Below are positions 18,409 to 27,113 of a DNA stretch of 64,000 bases, piece by piece. Made by a program: the position numbers and the translations under genes. Positions within the stretch are counted from its first letter, which is position 1, and the number at the start of each line of letters is the position of its first letter. Source of the DNA: Flavobacteriales bacterium (GTDB taxonomy: Bacteria; Bacteroidota; Bacteroidia; Flavobacteriales_F; PHOS-HE28); assembly GCA_026129465.1 (NCBI GenBank), contig JAHCIA010000001.1, forward strand, positions 1,869,964 to 1,933,963, read 5' to 3'. A model generated the notes under the pieces. That model did no database searches. It saw only the letters and a program-made list of their open reading frames with translations, and was not told where the DNA came from.

Positions 18409-19185
18409 ATGCCCCGCCTGCCCGACCTGCTGACGACCGCGAACCTATGTTGTGGCGTGGGCTCCATCCTCTTGGCCTCCCAAGGACAGCTAACACTGGC
18501 GTGTTGGCTGGTGTTCGCCGGGGCGGCCTTCGATGTGCTGGACGGGCTGGCCGCCAGGGCCCTGGGCGGGGGCAGCGAATTGGGCAAGCAACTGGACAGC
18601 CTGGCGGACATGGTCACCTTCGGGGTGGCACCGGCCTTCATCGTCTGGATGTTCGCTTCCAGTCCGATCGGCATCCTGGGGACCGCGATCCTCAGCCGGT
18701 TCATCGAGCCCGCGCCCGGTGAGCAGCAGTATCTGGTCGGCCTGGCGGCCATGGCACTATGCATCGCATCCTGCTGGCGGTTGGCCAGATTCAATGTCGA
18801 CACGCGCCAAACCGGCGGCTTCCTCGGCCTGCCCACCCCGGCCAATGGCCTGTTCTGGGTGTCGCTCATCCTGGGCGTTTCCGGGGTGGCGGTCGTGGAA
18901 GGCCCGGGCCACGCAGGCATCATGCAGGTCCTGGACGATCTCCTGGCCAATCCCGCGGCCCTGTTCGCCCTGGCCATCGCCATGGCGGTCCTCATGCTTT
19001 CCTCCCTCCCCCTCGCCTCGCTCAAGTTCATGCACTACAGCTGGCGGGGCAACGAGGTCATCTATCTGCTCCTCGGCATTGGAGCGATGCTGGTGGTGCT
19101 GTACGGCATGCTGGCCGTTCCGCCGATCCTACTTTTGTACCTGCTCAGCCCGCTGTGGGGCAAGCTCTTTTCCAAAACCCTATGA
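18409..19185 (+). CDS. pssA: CDP-diacylglycerol-serine O-phosphatidyltransferase
   Basis: 258 residues, an integral membrane protein with about eight helices. The CDP-alcohol phosphatidyltransferase signature D-G-x2-A-R-x8-G-x3-D-x3-D is complete in FDVLDGLAARALGGG...GKQLDSLADMVTFG. PssA makes phosphatidylserine, the precursor of phosphatidylethanolamine. The ATG at 18409 (MPRLPDLLTTANLCCG) begins at the usual family position. Its stop overlaps the purS start in an ATGA. The gene diverges from porV. Confidence 0.92.
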   Translation: MPRLPDLLTTANLCCGVGSILLASQGQLTLACWLVFAGAAFDVLDGLAARALGGGSELGKQLDSLADMVTFGVAPAFIVWMFASSPIGILGTAILSRFIEPAPGEQQYLVGLAAMALCIASCWRLARFNVDTRQTGGFLGLPTPANGLFWVSLILGVSGVAVVEGPGHAGIMQVLDDLLANPAALFALAIAMAVLMLSSLPLASLKFMHYSWRGNEVIYLLLGIGAMLVVLYGMLAVPPILLLYLLSPLWGKLFSKTL

Positions 19186-19442
19186 AGAACTTCCGCGCCG
19201 CCATCGATGTGATGCCCCACGACAACCTGCTGGACCCCCAAGGCAAGGCCGTGACCGGCGCCATGGGCAATCTGGGCCTGCCGGAGATCAGCGGCGTGCG
19301 GATCGGCAAGCACATCACCCTGCATGTGGAGGCCAAGGACAAGAAGGCCGCCGAAGCCAAGGTGGACGAGGCCTGCAAGAAGTTGCTGGCCAACCAGGTG
19401 ATGGAGAAGTACTCCTTCCTCGTTGAGGAAGTTGGAAGTTGA
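19182..19442 (+). CDS. purS: Phosphoribosylformylglycinamidine synthase subunit PurS
   Basis: 86 residues, the normal PurS length. The fold-typical segments are FRAAIDVMPHDNLLDPQGKA, GNLGLPEISGVRIGKHITL and the C-terminal NQVMEKYSFLVEEV. PurS is the small structural subunit of the three-part PurLQS enzyme of purine synthesis. The start is fixed by the ATGA overlap with pssA. PurL and PurQ are not in the window, so the gene is separated from its partners. Confidence 0.92.
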   Translation: MKNFRAAIDVMPHDNLLDPQGKAVTGAMGNLGLPEISGVRIGKHITLHVEAKDKKAAEAKVDEACKKLLANQVMEKYSFLVEEVGS

Positions 19443-19444
19443 AT

Positions 19445-19468
19445 GTTGGAGGTTGCGCGACCTCCAAC
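19445..19468. terminator. Bidirectional hairpin between purS and lptB
   Basis: GTTGGAGGT and ACCTCCAAC form a perfect 9-bp stem with loop TGCGCG, placed between the convergent purS and lptB stops. The flanks repeat pieces of the same words (GAAGTTGGAAGTTGAA, CTTCAACCTCCAAC), so the site belongs to a dispersed short-repeat class. Confidence 0.65.
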
Positions 19469-19480
19469 TACCCCCGACCT

Positions 19481-20221
19481 TCAACCTCCAACAGGATCCT
19501 TCCGCCTCAACACAAAATTCCGCCCCAGGTACTTCTCCCGCACCTCAGGGTCACCGGCCAATTCCTCGGCGGTGCCCTGCTTCAGGATGCGGCCTTCGTA
19601 GAGCAGGTAGGCCCGGTCGGTGATGCTGAGGGTCTCCTGTACGTTGTGGTCGGTGATGAGGATGCCGATGTTCTTCTTCTTGAGCTTGGCCACGATGCCC
19701 TGGATGTCCTCCACGGCAATGGGGTCCACCCCGGCGAAGGGTTCATCCAATAGGATGAATCGCGGCTCGGTGGCCAGTGCGCGGGCGATCTCGGTGCGGC
19801 GTCGCTCGCCCCCGCTGAGCACATCGCCCATGTTCTTCCGCACATGCTGCAGCCCGAATTCGTCCAGCAGGCTTTCCAGCTTGGCGGCCTGGTCCGCCTT
19901 GCTCATTCCGGTCATCTCCAGGATCGCGCGGATGTTGTCCTCCACGCTCAGCTTGCGGAACACGCTGGCCTCCTGCGGCAGGTAGCCGATTCCCTTCTTG
20001 GCACGTTTGTACATGGGCAGGTCCGTGATGTCCTCCTCGTCCAGGTACACGTGGCCCTCGTTCGGTTTGATGAGCCCCACGATCATGTAGAAAGTGGTGG
20101 TCTTGCCCGCGCCGTTGGGTCCCAGCAGCCCCACGATCTCGCCCTGGCGCACCTCCACGTTGGCGCCATTCACCACCGTGCGGCGCTTGTAGCGCTTGAT
20201 GAGGTCCTTGGCGTGGAGCAC
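19481..20221 (-). CDS. lptB: LPS export ABC transporter ATP-binding protein LptB
   Basis: 246 residues. Walker A is [17 protein letters not shown], the ABC signature is [15 protein letters not shown], and Walker B is [31 protein letters not shown] is the LptB-specific Q-loop region. LptB powers extraction of lipopolysaccharide from the inner membrane with LptF and LptG, which are not in the window. The start is a GTG at 20219-20221, one base after the stop of the DUF5686 gene; no ATG sits near it. The tatC-DUF5686-lptB order is leftward and tightly spaced. Confidence 0.93.
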   Translation of the reverse strand: MLHAKDLIKRYKRRTVVNGANVEVRQGEIVGLLGPNGAGKTTTFYMIVGLIKPNEGHVYLDEEDITDLPMYKRAKKGIGYLPQEASVFRKLSVEDNIRAILEMTGMSKADQAAKLESLLDEFGLQHVRKNMGDVLSGGERRRTEIARALATEPRFILLDEPFAGVDPIAVEDIQGIVAKLKKKNIGILITDHNVQETLSITDRAYLLYEGRILKQGTAEELAGDPEVREKYLGRNFVLRRKDPVGG

Positions 20222-20222
20222 G

Positions 20223-22718
20223 TCAGAAGGCGATGTTGAGTTTCAGGCGGAAGGCCCAGGGTCTGGTATTGGGGTGGTCCAGGTAGGTGAGGCGGCGCAC
20301 GGCATCCACGCGCAACACCTTCAGGATATTGCTCACACCCACTGAAGCTTCGGCGAAGGGTCCACCCGCAAGGTCGTACATGAAGGGCAGCAACTCCATT
20401 TCCTCGCGGTGCTTTCGGTCCAGGGAGCCGACGGCCACCTTCAGACCGAGCACCTCACGCCACTTCAACCTGCGGAAGAGCGGCACCCGGTTGAAGAGCA
20501 GACCATCGAGGTTCTGTTCCAGGAAGAGCGTGGCGCTGCGATCGTTGATGAACTCGAAGAAGTTCATCGTGTTGAAAGCGATATCGTCCAGGTAGAAGGT
20601 CTCGTTGCCGGCATTGATCAGCAGCAGCGGATAGGGCAGCGTGCCCCAGACCTGTCCACCGGTGACGGTGTAGCGCAAGTGGCCGAACGCGCCCATGGGC
20701 ACGCGGTGCTGCACGCGGGCGATGAGCTTGGTGTAGTCGTAGTTGCCTTCCAGCACACCCTTGACGCCCTGTGCCAGATGCACCTGAAGCACCGGAAAGC
20801 GTGTGCCCAGGCTCACCCGGGTGAAATCGCCGCTCACGTACTTCTCCTTCCAGGCGAAGCGCGTGTTCATGATCAGCTCGCTGGTGGTGATGCTGTTCAC
20901 CAGGTCCGGCTCGGCGTCATCGATATTGCGCACATAGGCCAGGCTGCCGCGCGGGAACAGCGTGCGGTGGCGCAGCATGAAGGTGCTGCTGAAGCCCATG
21001 ATCCACTCCCGCTCCACCCAGGCCTGGTACTCGTCCACCATGGTGAGCTTGTCGTTGGGTGTGCGGCGGAAGGCGCTGCTGAGGATGTTGTCCTCACGGA
21101 AGGCGCCGACACTCTGGCCCAACTGCTCGATGTCGCGCTTGAAGGAAGCCCCGGCGATCACCCGTGGTTCCCGGCTGATGAAGAACTTGGTGGCCAGGCC
21201 GTACTTCACCTCGGTATCCAGGGTGCCGTAGGCGGCGTAGCCCTCGAACTCCACATTGCGGCTCCATTGGCTGCTGGTGCGCGCGCCCACGCGGAAGCGG
21301 CTTCCTTCCACGGGGTTGAAACTGTACACCGTGAAATATGGGCCCAACTCCAGGTTGTCCATCGGGTAATAGCCCGTCACCACGGTCTGTATGATGTCGA
21401 TGTAGGTGCGGAAGCGTGGGATCGTCTTCATGGTGTCCACCATGTGGTAGATCGCCAGTTCCTTCGCCGTGAGCGGTATGTGGCGGTTGCTCTCCCAGAA
21501 GTCGCTGCCTTCGCTGAGCGGATCCACGGCCATCACCACCTCCTCCACCCCGGCGTAGAATCCCTCCTCGCGCGGCCGGTTGATGGTGAAGTCCCGGTAG
21601 GTGGCGGTGCGCCGACCATAGAGCCCCTGCACGGCGTTCTTGTTGGGCTTTCCCGCATCGCGGATGACATTGAGGTCCACGACGAGTTCATCGCGGGTGA
21701 GCATCCACACCTCGGTCTCCACCTGGTCGTACTCCTGCCGCACACGGAAGGCCTGCACGAAGTTGAGGTTGGCGCCCTCGTGTATCCCCGCTTCGATGCG
21801 GCGCACGGCGTAGGTGGTGTCGTTGATCCACATCTCGCCCTTGAAGGCGAGTTCCTGCGGGCGCTTGGGCGTGAACTCCAGTTTGTAGCACCAGTAGCGG
21901 CCGATGTAGGCGCTGTCCGTGAGGTAGTAGTTGTAGAAGCCCCGGCCACCATCGGCGATCGGGCTCACGAAGTTCTTTCCGAAGATCAGCAGGAAGTTGT
22001 CGTAGATGTTCACGTTCTGGTACATGTCGCCCATGAACTGGCTCACGCTCTCGTTCTCCACGCCGCTCACCTTGGTGCCGCGGATCAACTCCTTCCGCGC
22101 ACGCGGCTTCTGCCGGTAGAACACCTCGCTGAGGGTCTCGGTCATGAAGATGGGCAGGTAGGGCTTGGCGTCCGTGCTGTCGATGTTGTCGAAGATGAAC
22201 GCGAAGGGCCTGAAGAGCTTCTTCTCGGTGAACTCCTTGGTGATGTTGTTCAGGTCGAACTCCACCTTGTTGTACGCCTGGTACTCGTAGGCGTCGAGCT
22301 TCGCGCGGTTGTTGGTGGGCTTGTGCTGCACCACGCGGCGCAGGATGGTGAATGCGGGGTTCTCGTCGGAGGGTCGGATGATGACCTCGGCCAGTTGCAC
22401 GCTGCTCGGCTCCAGGGCGATGTCGATCCGTTGCTCGCGGTCCTTGCGCACGGCGCGGCTCTGCGCCCTGTAGCCCACGGCGCTCACGCGGATGGAATCG
22501 GTGGCGTAATAGGTCTCGAAGGCGTAGTTGCCATCGAAGTCGCTGGTGGTGCCGATGCGGCTGTCGATGAAGGCGATGTTGACGAAGGGTACCGGCTCGC
22601 CGGTGGCCGCATCCGTGATCTTGCCGGTCACACGCGTGGTCTGGGCCATGGTGGCACAACACCATAGGACCGGCACCGCGGCGAGTATCCGCCATAGGTT
22701 GTGCGTCGACCGGTTCAT
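20223..22718 (-). CDS. DUF5686-type outer-membrane protein with carboxypeptidase-like plug
   Basis: 831 residues. After a signal peptide ([20 protein letters not shown]...) comes a CarboxypepD_reg-like domain ([31 protein letters not shown]), then a conserved middle ([32 protein letters not shown]) and a C-terminal beta-barrel ending in Phe ([11 protein letters not shown]). This is the DUF5686/carboxypeptidase-like family of Bacteroidota, whose role is unknown; it resembles receptor or assembly proteins of the outer membrane. The ATG at 22718 overlaps the tatC stop (ATGA). Position between tatC and lptB hints at an envelope-assembly task. Confidence 0.88.
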   Translation of the reverse strand: MNRSTHNLWRILAAVPVLWCCATMAQTTRVTGKITDAATGEPVPFVNIAFIDSRIGTTSDFDGNYAFETYYATDSIRVSAVGYRAQSRAVRKDREQRIDIALEPSSVQLAEVIIRPSDENPAFTILRRVVQHKPTNNRAKLDAYEYQAYNKVEFDLNNITKEFTEKKLFRPFAFIFDNIDSTDAKPYLPIFMTETLSEVFYRQKPRARKELIRGTKVSGVENESVSQFMGDMYQNVNIYDNFLLIFGKNFVSPIADGGRGFYNYYLTDSAYIGRYWCYKLEFTPKRPQELAFKGEMWINDTTYAVRRIEAGIHEGANLNFVQAFRVRQEYDQVETEVWMLTRDELVVDLNVIRDAGKPNKNAVQGLYGRRTATYRDFTINRPREEGFYAGVEEVVMAVDPLSEGSDFWESNRHIPLTAKELAIYHMVDTMKTIPRFRTYIDIIQTVVTGYYPMDNLELGPYFTVYSFNPVEGSRFRVGARTSSQWSRNVEFEGYAAYGTLDTEVKYGLATKFFISREPRVIAGASFKRDIEQLGQSVGAFREDNILSSAFRRTPNDKLTMVDEYQAWVEREWIMGFSSTFMLRHRTLFPRGSLAYVRNIDDAEPDLVNSITTSELIMNTRFAWKEKYVSGDFTRVSLGTRFPVLQVHLAQGVKGVLEGNYDYTKLIARVQHRVPMGAFGHLRYTVTGGQVWGTLPYPLLLINAGNETFYLDDIAFNTMNFFEFINDRSATLFLEQNLDGLLFNRVPLFRRLKWREVLGLKVAVGSLDRKHREEMELLPFMYDLAGGPFAEASVGVSNILKVLRVDAVRRLTYLDHPNTRPWAFRLKLNIAF

Positions 22719-23575
22719 GCGGTGGCTGTGGCGACGTTGGCCTGGGCAGCGCGGCGTTCCATGCGGCGCAGGGTGCGGGCGCTGAGGATGATGCCGCCCT
22801 CGTAGAGCAGCATCAGCGGCGCTGTCACGATCAACTGGCTGATCACGTCCGGCGGCGTGATGATGGCCGAGGCCACCAGCACCAGCACGAAGGCGTGCTT
22901 GCGGTAGCGCCGCAGGAAGTACGGGGTGATGAGACCCGCGCGCGTGAGGAAGAGCACCACGATCGGCAGTTGGAAGAGGATGCCGGTCCACAAGGTCACG
23001 CTTGTCACCATGCCGATGTAGCTGTCCAGCGCGATGGTGTTGCGCACGGCCTCGCTCACCCGGTAGCTGCCGAAGAACTGCACACTCAAGGGTGCCAGCA
23101 GAAAATATCCGAAGGAGACGCCAGCCATGAACAGGAGCGACGCGAAACCCGCCACCCAACGCATGGGGGCGCGCTCCTCGGGGCGCAGGCCGGGCGCCAC
23201 GAAACGCCACAACTCCCAGATCACATAGGGAAAGGCCACCACGATCCCGGCCACCGCGCTCACCATCAGGTGGGTGAAGAACTGGCCGCTCATGCTGATG
23301 TTCTGCAGGTCGAAGCCCACCCCTTGTGCGCAGAGCGCATCGCCCATGCCCAGCGCCTGGCCCAAGGCGCAGAAGCCCCGGTAGGTGACGAAATCGCCAC
23401 GCATGGGCCCCAGCACCACCAGATCGAACACCACGGCCTTGGCCACGAAGGCGGCCACCATGCCGATGCCGATGGCGATCGCCGAGCGCACCAGGGTCCA
23501 CCGGAGCTCCTCCAGGTGTTCCAGGAAGGTCATCTCTGTAGCGGCTTGCTGGCTGGCCACGGGCGGTGCGCGCAT
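22715..23575 (-). CDS. tatC: Twin-arginine translocase subunit TatC
   Basis: 286 residues with six membrane helices. The family start MTFLEHLEELRWTLVRS, the FAFPYVIWELWRFVAPGL-like block (VVAFPYVIWELWRFVAPGL) and the end-block ITPPDVISQLIVTAPLMLLYE are all present. TatC recognises twin-arginine signals and exports folded proteins. A stretch of about 40 residues between helices 1 and 2 (GPMRGDFVTYRGFCALGQA...) is longer than in E. coli, as usual in Bacteroidota. The ATG at 23575 is chosen; an ATG-started extension to 23698 runs through the promoter box and is not protein-like. Confidence 0.93.
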   Translation of the reverse strand: MRAPPVASQQAATEMTFLEHLEELRWTLVRSAIAIGIGMVAAFVAKAVVFDLVVLGPMRGDFVTYRGFCALGQALGMGDALCAQGVGFDLQNISMSGQFFTHLMVSAVAGIVVAFPYVIWELWRFVAPGLRPEERAPMRWVAGFASLLFMAGVSFGYFLLAPLSVQFFGSYRVSEAVRNTIALDSYIGMVTSVTLWTGILFQLPIVVLFLTRAGLITPYFLRRYRKHAFVLVLVASAIITPPDVISQLIVTAPLMLLYEGGIILSARTLRRMERRAAQANVATATA

Positions 23576-23625
23576 GTCCCGCGCTCCTGCGGCGCCCCGC
23601 CGCCGAAGGGTATCTGGGACACGGC

Positions 23626-23633
23626 CAAAGATA
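23626..23633 (-). promoter_or_regulatory. Bacteroidota -7 box (TATCTTTG) for tatC
   Basis: Exact TAnnTTTG match on the minus strand, 50 bases upstream of the tatC ATG in the divergent tatC/lpxK gap. No -33 element was recognised. Confidence 0.45.
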
Positions 23634-23715
23634 GAAGCGCACTTCCCGTTCGTTGGCGGTCCTGCCCTTGGAGCAGGTCTCCCGGCCATCCTTCGCACCT
23701 TAGCGCTCCGCCATC

Positions 23716-24807
23716 ATGCTGCGCCTGCTGCTCGCTCCCTTCGCCTGGCTCTATGGAGCGGTGCTGCTGCTTCGCCACGCGCTTTACGACCAAGGCTTCC
23801 TTCGGCGCAGCGGTACGCGCATCCCCAGCATCGGCGTGGGCAACCTGGCATTGGGCGGTACGGGCAAGACCCCCCATGTGGAACTGGTCTTGCGCACGCT
23901 GGAAGGCATCGCCCCCATCGCCACGCTCAGCAGGGGCTACGGCAGAAAGGCGAATGACATCCGGGAAGTGCGTGGGGATGATGGCCCCGCGCAGGTGGGC
24001 GATGAACCCCTCCTATTGAAGAAGAAGTTCCCGGCCGTGCGGGTATGGGTGGGCGCCGACCGGGTGGCGGCGTTGGAGAAGATGGTGGAAACCGTTCCCG
24101 CGCTGCAGGCCGTGGTGCTGGACGACGCCTTCCAGCACCGCCGCATGGATGCCGGTCTGGACATCCTGCTCACCACCTGGCACCGTCCCTGGCACCGCGA
24201 TGCCCTGCTGCCCGCCGGCCGGCTGCGCGACCTGCCCGCCCGCGCACGCTTCGCCGATGTGGTGATCGTGACCAAGAGCCCCGCGCTTCCCGCGCAGGCC
24301 GACCAACTCCGCTGGCGCGAGGAGCTCGGTCTTCGTCCCGGCCAGCCCCTGTTCTTCAGTGGCATCACCTATGGGGAATTGCGGGTCGAAGGGACTGGGA
24401 GGGTGGAGGCTGGCCCGGACGACACGCAGCCGTCATCCTTCAACAGCCAACCTGCGACGGCCCTCAACATCCTCTTGACCACCGGCATCGCCGACCCGGC
24501 ACCCTTGGTGGACCACCTGCGGAGCCGCTGCGCAACGCTCGACCACGCCGCCTTCCCGGACCATCATGCTTTCACACCCGACGACCTGCGCGGCCTGGCG
24601 GCGCGATACGCTAATTTCGCCACCGGCCCGAAAGTGCTGGTCACCACGGAAAAGGACGCCATGCGGCTGTTGCCGATGGTCGCGGGAAGTCCCTTGGAGG
24701 GTCTGCCGCTCGCGGTGATCCCCATGAAGGCCTTGATCCTCAACGAACCCGAACGCTTCGCCGCGCTGATAAGAGACCATGTTGCCACGCATCCAGCGGA
24801 TCGCTGA
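23716..24807 (+). CDS. lpxK: Tetraacyldisaccharide 4'-kinase LpxK
   Basis: 363 residues. An N-terminal membrane-associated helix (LLLAPFAWLYGAVLLLRHAL) precedes the Walker-type loop IGVGNLALGGTGKTPH (residues ~39-54), then LSRGYGRK, GDEPLLL and VVLDDAFQHRR. LpxK phosphorylates the lipid A disaccharide. Residues ~224-251 form a Gly/Pro/Ser-rich linker (GTGRVEAGPDDTQPSS...) whose DNA resembles the short intergenic repeats of this window. The 3' end overlaps the next gene by 29 bases. Confidence 0.93.
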   Translation: MLRLLLAPFAWLYGAVLLLRHALYDQGFLRRSGTRIPSIGVGNLALGGTGKTPHVELVLRTLEGIAPIATLSRGYGRKANDIREVRGDDGPAQVGDEPLLLKKKFPAVRVWVGADRVAALEKMVETVPALQAVVLDDAFQHRRMDAGLDILLTTWHRPWHRDALLPAGRLRDLPARARFADVVIVTKSPALPAQADQLRWREELGLRPGQPLFFSGITYGELRVEGTGRVEAGPDDTQPSSFNSQPATALNILLTTGIADPAPLVDHLRSRCATLDHAAFPDHHAFTPDDLRGLAARYANFATGPKVLVTTEKDAMRLLPMVAGSPLEGLPLAVIPMKALILNEPERFAALIRDHVATHPADR

Positions 24808-25594
24808 CCACCTGAAAGAGGCCACCGGCGGCTTCAGACCGGAAACCGGCATCATCCTCGGCAGCGGCCTCAGCGGCCTGGCCCAAGCCGTGGAGGTGGC
24901 GCATGCCATCGCCTACCGCGACATCCCCGAGTTTCCCGTGAGCACGGTGGAAGGCCATCCGGGCAAGCTCCTCTGCGGCACGCTGGCCGGCAAACCCGTG
25001 GTGGTGATGCAGGGCCGCTTCCATTTCTATGAGGGCTGGAGCATGGATGAGGTGGTACTGCCCGTGCGGGTGATGAAATTCCTCGGCATCAAGCGCCTGC
25101 TCCTCAGCAACGCCTGCGGTGGCGTGAACCCCGACATGGAGGTGGGCGACCTGATGATCCTGGACGACCACATCAACCTCTTCCCCACCAATCCGCTCAT
25201 GGGGCCCAACATCGATGCGCTGGGCCCGCGCTTCCCGGACATGAGCGAACCTTACGACCACGCCCTCATCGGCAAGGCCAAGGCGATCGCGCAAGGGCAT
25301 GGCATCGCCGTGCGCACCGGCACCTATGCAGGCCTCAGCGGGCCCTGCCTGGAAACACCCGCCGAGTATCGCTACGTGCGCGCCATCGGCGCCGATGCCG
25401 TGGGCATGAGCACCGTGCCGGAGGTGATCGCCGCGCGGCACATGGGCATCCCCTGCTTCGCGGTGAGTGTGATCACAGACCTGGGCGTGCCGGGCCGGAT
25501 CGAGAAAACCACCCATGCCATCGTACAACGCGTGGCCAGCGAGGCCGAGCCGAAGCTCACCCGCATCTTCACCGACCTGATCGCCAGTTGCTGA
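24779..25594 (+). CDS. punA: Purine nucleoside phosphorylase (trimeric PNP/MTAP family)
   Basis: 271 residues. Phosphate- and substrate-binding blocks are ILGSGLSGLAQ, STVEGHPGKL, MQGRFHFYEGW, LLLSNACGGVNPDM, GTYAGLSGPCLETPAEYR and GADAVGMSTVPEVIAARH. The enzyme splits purine nucleosides with phosphate for base salvage. In the purine-contacting loop (SVITDLGVPG) residue 234 is Asp where human PNP has Asn243; that Asn is tied to preference for 6-oxopurines. The gene overlaps lpxK by 29 bases and gatB by one base (TGATG), so it is translated within this run. Confidence 0.9.
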   Translation: MLPRIQRIADHLKEATGGFRPETGIILGSGLSGLAQAVEVAHAIAYRDIPEFPVSTVEGHPGKLLCGTLAGKPVVVMQGRFHFYEGWSMDEVVLPVRVMKFLGIKRLLLSNACGGVNPDMEVGDLMILDDHINLFPTNPLMGPNIDALGPRFPDMSEPYDHALIGKAKAIAQGHGIAVRTGTYAGLSGPCLETPAEYRYVRAIGADAVGMSTVPEVIAARHMGIPCFAVSVITDLGVPGRIEKTTHAIVQRVASEAEPKLTRIFTDLIASC

Positions 25595-27096
25595 TGGAGG
25601 CCGTGAGGGAAGTCGTCACAGGCACCGGTGCGCCGCACTGGAGCGAACGCTACGAGTTGGTGGTGGGCCTGGAAGTGCATGCCCAGCTGATCACCGCCAG
25701 TAAGGCCTACAGCAGCGACCCCAACGCCTATGGCGACCACCCCAACACCAACGTGAGCGTGGTGACGCTGGGCCATCCCGGCACCCTGCCCGTGCTCAAC
25801 AAGAAGGTGGTGGAACATGCCATCCGCCTGGGCCTGGCCACCAACTGCGGGATCGCACCGTGGATGCACTTCGCCCGCAAGAACTACTTCTACCCCGACC
25901 TGCCCAAGGGCTACCAGATCACGCAGGACCACACGCCGATCTGCACCAAGGGCCATGTGGACATACCGAACACACGCGGTGGCGAAGGTCCATTCACACG
26001 CATCGGCATCACGCGCATCCACATGGAGGAGGACGCCGGCAAGAGCCTGCACGATGTGGATCCCTTCAACACCCTGGTGGACCTGAACCGCGCCGGCGTG
26101 CCCTTGCTGGAGATCGTGAGCGAGCCCGACATCCGCAGCGGGCAGGAGGCCTACGACTACCTCACCGAGATCCGCCGCCTGGTGCGCTACCTGGACATCT
26201 GCGACGGCAACATGGAGGAGGGCAGCCTGCGTTGCGATGCGAACATCAGCCTGCGGCCCAAAGGCGAGAAAAAGTTCGGCACGCGCTGCGAGGTGAAGAA
26301 CATGAACAGCTTCCGCAATGTGATGCGGGCCATCGAATACGAAGCGCAGCGGCAGAGCGAGATCCTGGCCGCAGGCGGTGCCATCCACATGGAGACGCGC
26401 ACCTTCGACGCCGCCAAGGGCAGCACCGTGGGCATGCGCAGCAAGGAGCTGGCGCACGACTACCGCTACTTCCCCGAACCCGATCTGCAGCCCATCACCG
26501 TCAGCGAAGCGATGAAGGAGGCCATCCGCAAGGCGATGCCACCGCTGCCGCGTGAACTGCGCGCCAAGTACACCGGTGCATTGGGACTGAGCGAATACGA
26601 CGCCGCCATCCTCACCGACGACAAGGCCACCGCGCTCTACTACGAGGCCGTGATCGCGCACACCGGCAACCATAAGGCCGCCGCCAACTGGGTGATGGGC
26701 CCCGTGCGCGGCTGGGTGAACGAGCGCGGCCTGGCCATGGCCGACTTCCCCATCACCGCCGAACGTCTCGCCGGACTGATCACCCTGATCGACGCCGGCA
26801 CCGTGAGCCACTCGCTCGCCAGCCAGAAGCTCTTTCCCCTGATGCTGGAGGACACCACCGCATCCGCCGCAGATCTTGCGAAGAAGCATGACCTGGTGCA
26901 GGACACCCGCGAGGACCTGGTGGAAGCCATCATGCGCGACGCCATGGACCGCTACCCGGACAAAGTGGAAGCCTACCGGCAGGGCAACAAAGGGCTGCTG
27001 GGCCTCTTCATGGGCGAAGTGATGAAGGGCACCCACGGCAAGACCGACCCCAAGCGCGCCAATGAAGTGGTGCGCCGCATGCTGGAACACAACTGA
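25594..27096 (+). CDS. gatB: Asp/Glu-tRNA amidotransferase subunit GatB
   Basis: 500 residues. The GatB/GatE core has YELVVGLEVHAQL, SVVTLGHPGTLPVLN, FARKNYFYPDLPKGYQI, GITRIHMEEDAGKSLHD, LDLNRAGVPLLEIVSEPD-like and LRCDANISLRP; the tRNA-binding YqeY-like tail ends the protein (GLLGLFMGEVMKGTHGK). GatB activates Glu or Asp on mischarged tRNA-Gln or tRNA-Asn within GatCAB. GatA and GatC are not here. The start is taken as the ATG in the TGATG overlap with the phosphorylase gene; a TTG 6 bases earlier is possible. Confidence 0.95.
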   Translation: MEAVREVVTGTGAPHWSERYELVVGLEVHAQLITASKAYSSDPNAYGDHPNTNVSVVTLGHPGTLPVLNKKVVEHAIRLGLATNCGIAPWMHFARKNYFYPDLPKGYQITQDHTPICTKGHVDIPNTRGGEGPFTRIGITRIHMEEDAGKSLHDVDPFNTLVDLNRAGVPLLEIVSEPDIRSGQEAYDYLTEIRRLVRYLDICDGNMEEGSLRCDANISLRPKGEKKFGTRCEVKNMNSFRNVMRAIEYEAQRQSEILAAGGAIHMETRTFDAAKGSTVGMRSKELAHDYRYFPEPDLQPITVSEAMKEAIRKAMPPLPRELRAKYTGALGLSEYDAAILTDDKATALYYEAVIAHTGNHKAAANWVMGPVRGWVNERGLAMADFPITAERLAGLITLIDAGTVSHSLASQKLFPLMLEDTTASAADLAKKHDLVQDTREDLVEAIMRDAMDRYPDKVEAYRQGNKGLLGLFMGEVMKGTHGKTDPKRANEVVRRMLEHN

Positions 27097-27113
27097 CATC
27101 CCCGAAAAGGAAC

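Noticed and set aside
22719..23642. N-terminal extension of the DUF5686 frame through tatC
   Set aside because: The extension is the shifted shadow of tatC; the signal peptide at 22718 and the ATGA overlap fix the real start.
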